From the NCBI RefSeq assembly GCF_042432495.1, contig NZ_JBHLXC010000014.1, forward strand, positions 1-40,618: DNA of 40,618 nucleotides. The letters are read 5' to 3'. Position 1 is the stretch's first letter. Each line of letters begins with the position of its first letter. The notes under the pieces are model-generated. The model made no database searches and was not told the origin of the DNA. It was given only the letters and a program-made list of their open reading frames with translations. This DNA is from Pseudochelatococcus lubricantis (GTDB lineage Bacteria; Pseudomonadota; Alphaproteobacteria; Rhizobiales; Beijerinckiaceae). Below, in pieces: positions 32,318 to 40,550 of this stretch. Position numbers and translations under genes: made by a program.

Positions 32318-33679
32318 TTAAAAAGCAATGCGGGCGATGCCATCCGAAGACTTGATGTCGGTACCGAAGGGCTGGCTCAGCTCGGCCAGTCGGGCAATCA
32401 GCATGTCCGCCTGGGCATCAGAGGCGCGAAACGGCAACCCGATATCGGCCTTTGCGCCGTGGCGATGCTCGAATGGATGCAGATCGACCGATACCGGCCT
32501 TGCCTGTTCGTCAAAGTGCACCAAGGGGACAAAGCCGTTCTGCCCCCGCCCCTGCCGCGTACCGCCTTCGGGGTTCTGCACCATCTCGGTGCTGTATTTG
32601 CCGCGGGCTTTCAGACTGTCCACTGTCAGCGCCTCAGCCAGCGGCCGGTCCAGCAGCAGGTCATGACGTTCATAGAAATCATGCGGATAGCGCTCGATGG
32701 TCGAGGCCATCGAGAACAGATCGCCCGGATCATAGAAGATCGGCGCGCCGTGATGGACCTCGACGCCGCGGAACGGGGCATGGCCGCCCTGCGCCACCAC
32801 GACGCTGGCCCCCGCCTCGACGGCCCGGCGTGCGAATTCCGGCATGAACGAGGCGGGATATTGCGTACCGAGGTCCTGGTCCCATTCGTGATTGTGGATA
32901 TGCACTAGCACGATGTCCGCATAGGCTCGGGCGTTGCGGATCGCCCGCAGATTGGCGGCGACGTCGCGTTCGTCCAGCACCCGGCTCATGCCCGGCTCGT
33001 CCTGCAGCACATAGCGCGTGATGGTGTTATGCAGGCCCGGCGGATTGATCTGCCATTCCCGTTCGCCGATACGCGCGATCCACCAGCCGAAATCCCTGTG
33101 CAGATCCAGTACGCGCTGCATGTTCGTGGCATCGGCGGTAAAATGGAAACGCAGCGGGTTCACACCCGGCCGGCCCGGAATTCCGTCATGGGGCATCCCT
33201 GCACGGCTGGCCAGGGTTGAGGTCGTGGTCATGGACACCAGCGCCACCCGGAACCTGCCGGCATCGACAAAGGCGGGCACCCGGGCGTGAGCCAGATCGG
33301 GGCCTGCCCCGGCATGTGCTATCCCTGCCGCATCCAGCGCGGCAAGCGTCGAGAAAAGTCCGCCATACGAGTAATCAAAGGCGTGGTTGTTCGCCGTGCT
33401 CATCAGCCGAAAACCCAGCCGCCGCAACTCCATGGCGATCCGTGGGGATGAGCGCATATAGCTCCAGCCCGCCTCCACGGCAGGATAGACACCCAGCCCG
33501 TCGTAGTCGTGAAACAGTGTTTCGCAATTGGCATATGCCAGATCAGCATCGCGGAACAGCCCGCAGATCGCGGCGACATCACGGTCGCGTTTATCATCCA
33601 CGGTCCGGTTGATGATCGTGTCGCCGCCGATCGCAAGGGTGAAGCAGGAACTATTGCTGTTCAAAACGGTCTCCGTCAT
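32318..33679 (-). CDS. CapA family (PGA_cap, metallophosphatase-like) protein 2, soluble
   Basis: The 453-residue protein is a clear paralogue of the CapA-like protein at 28.1-29.5 kb: LAIGGDTIINRT, AYANCETLFHDYD, STANNHAFDYSYGGLFST, GIAHAGAGPDLAHARVP, VHIHNHEWDQDLGTQYP and GGHAPFRGVEVHHGAPIFYD. Shared segments outside the family core, such as PHDGIPGRPGVNPLRFHF and REWQINPPGLHN, show recent duplication and common function. No signal peptide or membrane segment is visible, so it should be cytoplasmic. It lies between TctC 3 and MmgE/PrpD 5. The ribosome-binding site is weak. Metal-dependent hydrolysis of a phosphate, amide or ester in the substrate is possible; the family gives no more. Confidence 0.9.
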   Translation of the reverse strand: MTETVLNSNSSCFTLAIGGDTIINRTVDDKRDRDVAAICGLFRDADLAYANCETLFHDYDGLGVYPAVEAGWSYMRSSPRIAMELRRLGFRLMSTANNHAFDYSYGGLFSTLAALDAAGIAHAGAGPDLAHARVPAFVDAGRFRVALVSMTTTSTLASRAGMPHDGIPGRPGVNPLRFHFTADATNMQRVLDLHRDFGWWIARIGEREWQINPPGLHNTITRYVLQDEPGMSRVLDERDVAANLRAIRNARAYADIVLVHIHNHEWDQDLGTQYPASFMPEFARRAVEAGASVVVAQGGHAPFRGVEVHHGAPIFYDPGDLFSMASTIERYPHDFYERHDLLLDRPLAEALTVDSLKARGKYSTEMVQNPEGGTRQGRGQNGFVPLVHFDEQARPVSVDLHPFEHRHGAKADIGLPFRASDAQADMLIARLAELSQPFGTDIKSSDGIARIAF

Positions 33680-33744
33680 GCCGACTCGGTTACTCCGCCG
33701 GCAAAACCCGGCGGCACCGGTTCATTCCTTGGCCATTACGTGTA

Positions 33745-34758
33745 TTACTGCGGCAGTTTCACCCGTCCGGATTTGACGACGGAATTCCAACGCTCGGTCT
33801 CGGTCTTGATATAGGCCTCGAACGCGGCGGGATCCGCCTTCGCCGGGGTCATGCCCTGTGCTTTCAGGAAGGCAATCATCTCGGGATCCTGAAGCACCGC
33901 CTGGATCGTCTCGCTCAGCTTTGCGATGATTTCGGGAGATGTGCCCTGGGGTGCCAGAAGCCCGTTCCACGAACCAGCTTCGAACGCGGGATAGCCCGCT
34001 TCGGCAATCGTCGGTACGTCAGGCAGATCGGGATGGCGCTCATGACCGGCAATCGCCAAGGCACGAAGCTGGCCGTTGTGCACCAGCGGCAAGGTCGACC
34101 CCGTACTGCCGAAGCCGGCATCCACCTCTCCCGAGATCATGTCGATCATCGCCGGGCCTCCGCCCTTGTAAGGGATGATCTGTACATCCATGCCGGTTTC
34201 CAGCATCAGAACCGCCGTTGCCATATAGGCGCCGGTAGAGCTGGAAGCGACATTCACCCCGCCCGGATGAGCCTTGGTGTAATCTAGGAATTCCTTGAAG
34301 TTTTTGAAAGGCTTACCTGGATTGCCCGCAAAGATGAGCGGATAGGTGACGATCTGCCCGATAGCGTCGAAACTCTCTACCGGGTTATAACGCAGATTGT
34401 CCTTGAGCGCCGGCGCGATGGTCAGGGCCGAGGCATTGCCGTAAAGCAGCGTATAGCCGTCGGGCCGGGCGCGCGCTACCTCTCCGGCACCGATGGCACC
34501 GTCGGCACCGGCGATATTCTCGGCATAGAACGAGCCGCCGAGTTTCTTTCCCAGAGCCTCGGCAAGACGACGCCCAACCAGATCGGTGCTGCCGCCGGGC
34601 GCGAAGGGAATGATCACCCGCACTGGCCGTTGCGGGTAGTTTTCGGCAGATTGCGCCATCGCGGCTGGAGCAGCGAAAGCTGCTGTCAGCATCATCGCGG
34701 TCGCCACAAGGACGCCGCAGATGCCGCCTTGCCACGCCGCCCGTGCGTGAATCTCCAT
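33745..34758 (-). CDS. TctC/Bug family periplasmic binding protein 3
   Basis: The 337-residue protein has a long signal peptide (GVLVATAMMLTAAFAAPAAM, cleavage near AMAQ) followed by NYPQRPVRVIIPFAPGGSTD, ENIAGADGAIGAGEVARARP and DGYTLLYGN, typical of TctC/Bug. It is the binding protein of the TctAB permease encoded two genes upstream in the same operon. I chose the ATG at 34758, preceded by GGAG at 6 bp; the ORF runs on to 34917 but the extra sequence overlaps the dehydrogenase gene and would hide the signal peptide. Confidence 0.93.
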   Translation of the reverse strand: MEIHARAAWQGGICGVLVATAMMLTAAFAAPAAMAQSAENYPQRPVRVIIPFAPGGSTDLVGRRLAEALGKKLGGSFYAENIAGADGAIGAGEVARARPDGYTLLYGNASALTIAPALKDNLRYNPVESFDAIGQIVTYPLIFAGNPGKPFKNFKEFLDYTKAHPGGVNVASSSTGAYMATAVLMLETGMDVQIIPYKGGGPAMIDMISGEVDAGFGSTGSTLPLVHNGQLRALAIAGHERHPDLPDVPTIAEAGYPAFEAGSWNGLLAPQGTSPEIIAKLSETIQAVLQDPEMIAFLKAQGMTPAKADPAAFEAYIKTETERWNSVVKSGRVKLPQ

Positions 34759-34807
34759 TACGTTCTCCATTTCAGGGCTTTTCGGAATGGCGGGTTGATG
34801 GGCGCCC

Positions 34808-36346
34808 TTAGGGCACCCACTCCTCGTTGTTGGCCGCGACAGCCACCTTCTTGCCCGCTTCGGCATAGCCAAGGCGGCGAGCATCGGCAGCTGCGTTGCG
34901 TCCCGCGATGCGGCCAAAGATCGCGCCGGCGATCAAACCCGAGCCTGCAGGGTAGTTGTCGTAAAACAGCCCGCCGACCATTTCGCCACAGGCATAAAGC
35001 CCCGGCAGGGGACGCCAGTCGGTGCCAATTACTTCGGACTCGGTGTTGATTTTGATGCCGCCGAAAGTAAAGGTGATACCGCCGGTGGCGCTGTAGGCGT
35101 AGTAAGGCGGCGTATCCAGCTTTAGGGCCCAGTTGGTCTTTTCGGGGTTAAGCCCTTCGGTGGCCAGCCCGTCCAGACGCTGCGGGTCGAAACCTTCAGG
35201 GCCGTGTGCGACCTCGTTATACGCGCGGATCGTCTCGACGGCCTGCTTGCGGTCGTCGATGTCCAGCTTCTCGATCAGTTCCTCGATCGTGTTGGCCGTG
35301 ATCGGCTTGCTGGTTGAATAACGAGGCTCAAGATATTCAACTACCTTGCTATCGAATATCTGCCAGGCCAGCGCGCCTGGCTGGCCCAATACCGCGCGGC
35401 CGTATTTGGCATAGGTATAGCCCTTGAGGTTTTCGCCCTCGTCAACGAAACGCCGGCCACGGCGGTTCAGCATCAAGCCATAGGTATAGCTCAGCCGGTT
35501 GCTGCGGTCCGTCAGCTCGCGCGGAGCGAATTCGCCCCAGTCGGCGCTTATGGGCGTGGCGTGGCAGCCGCTGTACTGGCCCCACGGCATCGCGCCGACA
35601 TCAAGAGCCATACGAATGCCGTCGCCCTGGTTGTGTGGCGTGCCGCGCACCTTGGCCCCACCCATCTCGGGGCCCATGTGCTGGGTGCGCATCTGCACAT
35701 TCGCCTCAAACCCCCCGCAGCCCAGGATCACCGCCCGCGCGCTCAGGATTTCCACACCATCCTCGTTGCGCACCCTAACGCCCGAAACCCGACCCTTGGC
35801 GTCCACAACCAGATCCAGCGCCGCAGTGCCATAACGCACCTCGATCCCACGCTTCTCCACCGCCTCGAACCAGCCATGCGACAAGCCAGCGCCTTCATGC
35901 TTGGTGCGAATAGCGATGCCATAGCCCCACACGGGCTTTCCGTTCACGACCACCTTCGAGTTGAACGCCGGCTCGAACTCGATTTCGGCCGTCTGCCGCA
36001 TCCAGGTCACGATTTCCAGAGAGGTGTTGATCAGCACCTTGGACAGTTCGGGGTCGGTGCGGCCATTGGTAGTCCGCATCAGGTCATCGCGAAACTTCTC
36101 GCGGGTGTAAGGGGTAACGCCGTCAAAGAAGTCCTGCCCCGCACCCGGCACCAGAGGCTCAAGATCCGAGGGCTTGTCAAAGGCGATCCGCAAAGAACCG
36201 CCCGCCCAGTGGGTGTTGCCGCCGCGCATGGCCCGGGGCGCCTTTTCCAGCACGACGGTGCGCTTCGCACCTGCCTCCCAGGCTGACACGGCAGCGGCCA
36301 GCGCGGCGTTTCCGGCTCCGATCACGATGACATCATAGTCGTTCAT
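34808..36346 (-). CDS. FAD-dependent dehydrogenase of the fumarate reductase/tricarballylate dehydrogenase (TcuA) type
   Basis: The 512-residue flavoprotein begins MNDYDVIVIGAGNAALAAAV, with the dinucleotide-binding glycines at 10-12, then VVLEKAPRAMRGGNTHWAGG. The C-terminal part has GGIKINTESEVIGTDWRPLP and NYPAGSGLIAGAIFGRIAGR, as in succinate dehydrogenase and fumarate reductase flavoproteins. The N-terminal RGGNTHW segment is characteristic of TcuA, which oxidises tricarballylate to cis-aconitate. No TcuB-like electron-transfer partner is present in the window. It lies between TctA and TctC 3 in one operon, so it probably oxidises the imported polycarboxylate or reduces an unsaturated one. 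ATG at 36346 follows TTGGAGGAA by 5-6 bp. Confidence 0.92.
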   Translation of the reverse strand: MNDYDVIVIGAGNAALAAAVSAWEAGAKRTVVLEKAPRAMRGGNTHWAGGSLRIAFDKPSDLEPLVPGAGQDFFDGVTPYTREKFRDDLMRTTNGRTDPELSKVLINTSLEIVTWMRQTAEIEFEPAFNSKVVVNGKPVWGYGIAIRTKHEGAGLSHGWFEAVEKRGIEVRYGTAALDLVVDAKGRVSGVRVRNEDGVEILSARAVILGCGGFEANVQMRTQHMGPEMGGAKVRGTPHNQGDGIRMALDVGAMPWGQYSGCHATPISADWGEFAPRELTDRSNRLSYTYGLMLNRRGRRFVDEGENLKGYTYAKYGRAVLGQPGALAWQIFDSKVVEYLEPRYSTSKPITANTIEELIEKLDIDDRKQAVETIRAYNEVAHGPEGFDPQRLDGLATEGLNPEKTNWALKLDTPPYYAYSATGGITFTFGGIKINTESEVIGTDWRPLPGLYACGEMVGGLFYDNYPAGSGLIAGAIFGRIAGRNAAADARRLGYAEAGKKVAVAANNEEWVP

Positions 36347-36392
36347 GTATTTCCTCCAATTATATTTAGGATCGGTTATGGGGTTGATGAGA

Positions 36393-37913
36393 CTAGCCAA
36401 CCTCCTCCGCAGCGAAGGTTTTTTCGCGACGCTTGCGGATCGCTGGCGCGATCATGGCCAGTACAACGATAACAGAGATGGACAGCAGAACAGCGCTGAG
36501 CGGTCGCGATACAACCACGAGCCAGTCGCCACGCGCCAGCAACAAGGCACGGCGCAAGTATTCTTCAAGCATAGGCCCCAGGATAACACCGAGGATCAGC
36601 GGTGCGGCGCCACAACCAAGCTTTGCGAAGACATAGCCAACCAGGCCGAAAATCGCGACCAGCCAGACATCGAACACACTGTAATTGGTCGAGAAAACGC
36701 CGATCACACAGAACAGGATGATCGAGGGGAACAGCCAGCGATACGGGATCGACAACAGCCGCACCCAGATTCCGATCAGCGGCAGGTTCAGGATCACCAG
36801 CATCATGTTGCCCAGCCACATCGACACGATCAAGCCCCAGAACAGTTCGGGATTGGTCGTCATCACCTGCGGGCCGGGAAAGATGTTGTGGATCATCATC
36901 GCACCCACCAGCAACGCCATCAGCGCATTGCCGGGAATGCCAAGTGTCAACATGGGAATGAACGACGCCTGCGCCCCGGCATTATCGGCTGACTCTGGGC
37001 CCGCGACGCCACGGATGTTGCCCTCGCCCATCGGGATCTGGCCGGGTTTGACCGGGATCTTCTTCTCGACGGCGTAAGATGCGAAGGATGAGAGCAGCGC
37101 CCCGCCACCGGGCAGGATGCCGAGCACAGAGCCAATACCCGTGCCACGAAGGATCGCGGGTATGGCCTCGCGCAAATCGGCGCGCGAGGGCACCAGACTA
37201 ACGATCTTGGCCACACGCGTGGAACGCTGCTCCGGCGCGGCTGTCAGGTTCTGGATTACCTCGCCAAGGCCAAAGATGCCCATGGCGATCGGCACAAGGT
37301 CTATACCCTGGGAAAGTTCGGCAAAGCCGAAGCTGAAGCGCTCGACGCCGCTGTTGACATCGGTGCCCATGATGCCGATTAGCAGGCCCAGGATCGCCAT
37401 GCCCAACGTCTTCAGGAACGAACCGGACCCCAGCGCGATAGCGCCAAGAAGCCCCAGTACCATCAGCGAGAAATATTCCGCCGCTCCAAAGCTGAGCGCC
37501 AGTTTCGACATCGGAAAGGCAAAGACCGCCAGCAGCAGTGTGCCCATGGAGCCCGCGAAGAACGAGCCAATGGCGGCCACCGCCAGTGCGACCCCTGCCC
37601 TGCCACTCTGTGCCATCTTGTAGCCGTCGATCGCCGTCACCACCGACGAGGATTCCCCGGGCAGGTTCACAAGAATTGCCGTGGTCGAGCCGCCATACTT
37701 GGCACCGTAGTAGATGCCAGCCAGCATGATCAGGGAGCTGGTCGGCCCCAGCGTGTAGGTCATCGGCAACAGCATAGATACTGTCGCCAGCGGCCCAAGC
37801 CCCGGCAGAACGCCGACCAGCGTGCCCAGAAAACAGCCCAGGAAGGCAAAAAACAAGTTCTGCACCGAGAAGGCGACGCTGAAACCAAGTGCGAGATGGG
37901 AAAACAGTTCCAT
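36393..37913 (-). CDS. tctA: TctA, large membrane subunit of a tripartite tricarboxylate transporter
   Basis: The 506-residue membrane protein matches TctA: LGTLVGVLPGLGPLATVSML, then GIYYGAKYGGSTTAILVNLP and GESSSVVTAIDGYKMA, plus GNALMALLVGAMMIHNIFPG in the second half. About twelve transmembrane segments are seen. Together with TctB and a TctC receptor it drives secondary uptake of carboxylates (citrate, tricarballylate, terephthalate and others in characterised cases). It starts 10 bp after TctB. The same operon encodes the TcuA-like dehydrogenase, TctC 3, CapA 2 and MmgE/PrpD 5. Confidence 0.96.
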   Translation of the reverse strand: MELFSHLALGFSVAFSVQNLFFAFLGCFLGTLVGVLPGLGPLATVSMLLPMTYTLGPTSSLIMLAGIYYGAKYGGSTTAILVNLPGESSSVVTAIDGYKMAQSGRAGVALAVAAIGSFFAGSMGTLLLAVFAFPMSKLALSFGAAEYFSLMVLGLLGAIALGSGSFLKTLGMAILGLLIGIMGTDVNSGVERFSFGFAELSQGIDLVPIAMGIFGLGEVIQNLTAAPEQRSTRVAKIVSLVPSRADLREAIPAILRGTGIGSVLGILPGGGALLSSFASYAVEKKIPVKPGQIPMGEGNIRGVAGPESADNAGAQASFIPMLTLGIPGNALMALLVGAMMIHNIFPGPQVMTTNPELFWGLIVSMWLGNMMLVILNLPLIGIWVRLLSIPYRWLFPSIILFCVIGVFSTNYSVFDVWLVAIFGLVGYVFAKLGCGAAPLILGVILGPMLEEYLRRALLLARGDWLVVVSRPLSAVLLSISVIVVLAMIAPAIRKRREKTFAAEEVG

Positions 37914-37923
37914 GTCGTCAGCC

Positions 37924-38415
37924 TCAGTAAAAACTGATAAATTCGGGAAGTATGCGGAAGTAAAGGCTGAGCCCCTTTACAAAGAGCAGATAGGATAACG
38001 CCGCGAGACACAGCGCCAGAACCAATGCTCCCCGAAAGGTAAATTCATGGTCCGCGGTCGAAACCAGCAGGACCATCCCGATGATCGCGACGATCAGCCC
38101 CATTGAAGGAATACCCAGTGACGGAACGCCCGCCAGCAGCACGCCGAACAGTACAGCACTGCCGATCACCGTCAGTAACGGCCGCCAAGCGATCTGTGAG
38201 ATGGGATTATCAACATCGCGGTCGCGCGTAAGCACGCGGAACATGATCAGCAGCCCGATCCCCGCCAGGATCGCCCCCAGCACGGTCGGGAAGTAGCCCG
38301 GCCCCATTGAGGAGCTGGTGCCAAAATTGTAGTTTCTCGCCGCCAGGGTGTAACCAGAACCCAGCACCAGAAACATTACTCCGCTGTAGAAATCTTGCTT
38401 GTTACGGATCCTCAT
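37924..38415 (-). CDS. tctB: TctB, small membrane subunit of a tripartite tricarboxylate transporter
   Basis: The protein has 163 residues from the chosen ATG (38415). It begins MRIRNKQDFYSGVMFLVLGS, contains GTSSSMGPGYFPTVLGAILA, and has four hydrophobic segments, as expected for TctB. A TTG at 38460 would add 15 residues; neither start has a strong ribosome-binding site, so the start is uncertain. It is the first gene of the longest TTT operon; a leader of several hundred bases and a palindromic operator lie upstream. Confidence 0.9.
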   Translation of the reverse strand: MRIRNKQDFYSGVMFLVLGSGYTLAARNYNFGTSSSMGPGYFPTVLGAILAGIGLLIMFRVLTRDRDVDNPISQIAWRPLLTVIGSAVLFGVLLAGVPSLGIPSMGLIVAIIGMVLLVSTADHEFTFRGALVLALCLAALSYLLFVKGLSLYFRILPEFISFY

Positions 38416-38789
38416 GTCACGCGCTCGCAACGGATGGAAGCGGACCGGATCGGCTGGCAAAAATACTCTGTTCTGTATTGACGCACATTGAATTCCTCCC
38501 GGATGTTGCGGAGTTGATCCGCATTATTGTTATGCACCCGCCTGTGACCGGACCTGAAAGCTCCAGTCTGAAGCGACCGCAATTGGGGGGGGAAAGAGCA
38601 CAAAGATCCGGACAATAATCCTACCGCCCGTGCCGTTCCGGCACTGTTCATTTCGGCATTGCGATGCTCTTCAGCTCTGCTGTCCGCTGCCTAGCACGAA
38701 ACGTGCGGTTCATCCGCACTCTTGAGCTCGCGATAACTTAAAGGCAGCCGAACGGATATTGCAGTCCCCCCGGAAGTCCGACTCTCTGT

Positions 38790-38835
38790 CTGCCGCCTCC
38801 ACTCGGCAGTTACCCGGAACCTTGGCACTTCCGGG
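38790..38835. other. Tandem hairpins in the tct operon leader
   Basis: Two adjacent stem-loops: CTGCCG/CGGCAG (38790-38809, 8-nt loop) and CCCGGAA/TTCCGGG (38813-38835, 9-nt loop). They lie about 400 bp upstream of tctB. If transcription starts near the operator at 38995, they would be in the 5' leader of the operon mRNA. Function unknown. Confidence 0.45.
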
Positions 38836-38994
38836 GTTCATTTAGACATAAAAAAAATTCATTTTCAATATGAAATCTTGAAAGTGGAGGAGCTTTCCGA
38901 TGATGCCATATTTGAATAAATTATCTAATTGATTTTTATGGATAAAATTTTTTGCGGCCGCGCCGATTTTTGTGCGTTCTTATATTGGATTTGT

Positions 38995-39009
38995 CGAAAA
39001 TCATTTTCC
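38995..39009. promoter_or_regulatory. IclR-type operator of the tct operon
   Basis: CGAAAATCATTTTCC matches the recurrent core at 14 of 15 positions with a full GAAAAT-N-ATTTTC dyad. It sits in AT-rich DNA between tctB and the divergent IclR gene. The distance to tctB implies a long leader or a role in the shared divergent region. Confidence 0.7.
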
Positions 39010-39091
39010 GAAAATTCTATGGTCTCGCATTGTCAACCGTATCTGCCGCAAAAACTCATCGGGCATCGGCTGACCAAGCTTTATAATCCAT

Positions 39092-39240
39092 GGGCCAATG
39101 GAGCACAAACAGCACGCCCGGCAGCGCCTGCCGGCCGTCGATGCCGGCCCGACCGCCCTTCGGGCGCGCCATCCCGAACGGCACCAGCGGTGCAGCTCCC
39201 GCCCGGATTCTTCGGGAAGCGGCTTCTTGGCCATGCTTGA
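39092..39240 (-). pseudogene. Remnant of an IS5-family transposase N-terminus
   Basis: The minus-strand frame reads RPKGGRAGIDGRQALPGVLF followed by VLH, which resembles the N-terminal RPKGGRPxIDxRxALxGILFVL segment of IS5-group transposases. The DDE catalytic part and the insertion-sequence ends are not recognisable, so this is a short decayed fragment. It lies between the tct operon and its regulator. Confidence 0.5.
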
Positions 39241-39330
39241 GAAACTGCTGAGGGATGCTTCGCAAATGGTTTTGTTAGGCCACTTAATTACCAGACCTAA
39301 TTGCATTCGGCGTGGGGTTCGGTATATATG

Positions 39331-39345
39331 TGAAAATGCTTTTCG
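39331..39345. promoter_or_regulatory. IclR-type operator at the IclR gene
   Basis: TGAAAATGCTTTTCG retains both GAAAA and TTTTC arms of the recurrent palindrome. It ends 21 bp before the IclR start codon, where binding would allow autoregulation. Confidence 0.6.
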
Positions 39346-39366
39346 TTGAATATCCACGGAGAACGA

Positions 39367-40296
39367 ATGTCTCACAGGGCCACTAACAAGATCGGAAGGG
39401 CGACGAAAACTTCTGGCGGCGCCCGGCAAGCCTTGTCAGGCAAAACCTCCGCTACGGAAAGCGCACCGCTGGCGATGACTGCCGAGGAAGCCTTGGATAC
39501 GGACAAGCAGTTCGTGGCCTCGGTCGCGCGGGCGCTGGCTATCATCAATGCATTTCGCGCTGAGGATAGCGCGCTTGGCAATGCCGAGCTTGCTGACCGT
39601 ACGGGTCTGACCAGGCCGACGATATCACGTTTGACCTATACGCTATCGAAATGCGGTTATCTTAGTTATAATCCACGTTTTCGCATCTATGAACTGGGAC
39701 CCAGCGTGCATGCGCTGGCACAGGTCGCCCAGCAATCCATCGATGTGCGGCGCATCGCCCGGCCGCTGATGAACGCCCTCGCTCATCAGGCCAACTTCAA
39801 CGTCGGGCTGGGCACGCGCGACGATCTTCGCATGGTCTATACTGACGCATTTGAAGGCGATGCACTGATCGGGCTGCGGCTTCGCGCCGGATCGCGCATT
39901 CCCATTCTGTCCAGCGCCATGGGCCGGGCATATCTGACGGCCATTGATACACCAGAGCGCAACGAGCTGCTGGCCCAGCTGCGCGACCGCGCGCCCGAGA
40001 CCTATGAGCAGGAATACAAGCGCTTTCTGGAGGTGCTCGCGGAATATAACGAGAATGGCTTTTGTCTGTCGATTGGCGACTGGCAAAAGGACATCAACGG
40101 TGCAGCTGTCCCAATCCGCTCCATCTCACGGCGTGGGACTTACGTTCTGAATCTTGGGGGACCGGCCTATCTGTTACCGAAAAAGCTGTTGGTCAACGAA
40201 TTAGCTCCCCGCCTGATCGAAATAGCCAGGATAATCGAGAACAGCCTTAGTCCCCAGGTCGTGCCGCTTTCCGGCCCGATGCTGTCGGGAGCGTGA
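39367..40296 (+). CDS. IclR family transcriptional regulator
   Basis: The 309-residue protein has an N-terminal extension of about 45 residues, then an IclR winged helix-turn-helix (SVARALAIINAFRAEDSALG, then NAELADRTGLTRPTISRLTY) and the C-terminal effector domain (GSRIPILSSAMGRAYLTAID, NENGFCLSIGDWQKDINGAA). The ATG at 39367 has GGAG 6 bp upstream; an in-frame TTG at 39346 lacks such spacing. IclR proteins bind palindromes and sense small organic acids. A palindrome very similar to the E. coli IclR site occurs immediately upstream and at five or more other operon starts in the window, so it is the best candidate for regulon master. Confidence 0.94.
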   Translation: MSHRATNKIGRATKTSGGARQALSGKTSATESAPLAMTAEEALDTDKQFVASVARALAIINAFRAEDSALGNAELADRTGLTRPTISRLTYTLSKCGYLSYNPRFRIYELGPSVHALAQVAQQSIDVRRIARPLMNALAHQANFNVGLGTRDDLRMVYTDAFEGDALIGLRLRAGSRIPILSSAMGRAYLTAIDTPERNELLAQLRDRAPETYEQEYKRFLEVLAEYNENGFCLSIGDWQKDINGAAVPIRSISRRGTYVLNLGGPAYLLPKKLLVNELAPRLIEIARIIENSLSPQVVPLSGPMLSGA

Positions 40297-40329
40297 GTAT
40301 TGGCACCGTTTGCCCGGACAGTACCCCGC

Positions 40330-40540
40330 AGAAATTAAGGGGTTGCGGCACCTTCGTCTCCCCATTAAGCCGGCGATAGATCGTCGAAGCAAATGCATCC
40401 AGCTTCGGCTACCGGATCGGCAAGCGGTACTGATTGCAGCGCGGCGTCGAATACGACACCATCTTGTTGGCCGTATCACGCGATATGTTGAAATGCTTCT
40501 CGATCGCGAGAAACTCAACGCCCACAGCGCACCGCCGACG
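40330..40540 (-). pseudogene. Decayed istA fragment (IS21-type transposase N-terminus)
   Basis: One minus-strand frame reads EKHFNISRDTANKMVSYSTP, then an in-frame TAG after LPIR, then PKLDAF. This matches the N-terminal helix-turn-helix region of IS21-family IstA (pattern FNISRDTVxKMLxYSxPxGY, then RRPKLDxF). There is a stop where the family has Arg, the start is lost and the catalytic core and istB are missing. It reads leftward, with the 68-bp repeat directly upstream of it. Confidence 0.72.
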
Positions 40541-40550
40541 TCACTTGCGG

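Larger units (their letters stand above)
38416..39366. other. 950-bp regulatory region between tctB and the IclR gene
   Basis: No intact gene is visible between the divergent tctB and IclR genes. From left to right it holds small hairpins (38703-38719, GTGCGG-CCGCAC), tandem hairpins at 38790-38835, AT-rich DNA around 38850-39010 with an operator at 38995-39009, a decayed transposase fragment at 39092-39240 and an operator at 39331-39345. A degenerate operator-like half site (TTCATTTTC) occurs near 38858-38866. Confidence 0.75.

Noticed and set aside
28144..33679. Capsule or poly-gamma-glutamate biosynthesis from the CapA-like genes
   Set aside because: No CapB/CapC partners, no membrane anchor, and the context is carboxylate uptake and catabolism.
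38858..38866. TTCATTTTC near 38.86 kb as a further operator
   Set aside because: Only one arm is recognisable; the other side is a poly-A stretch that pairs poorly.
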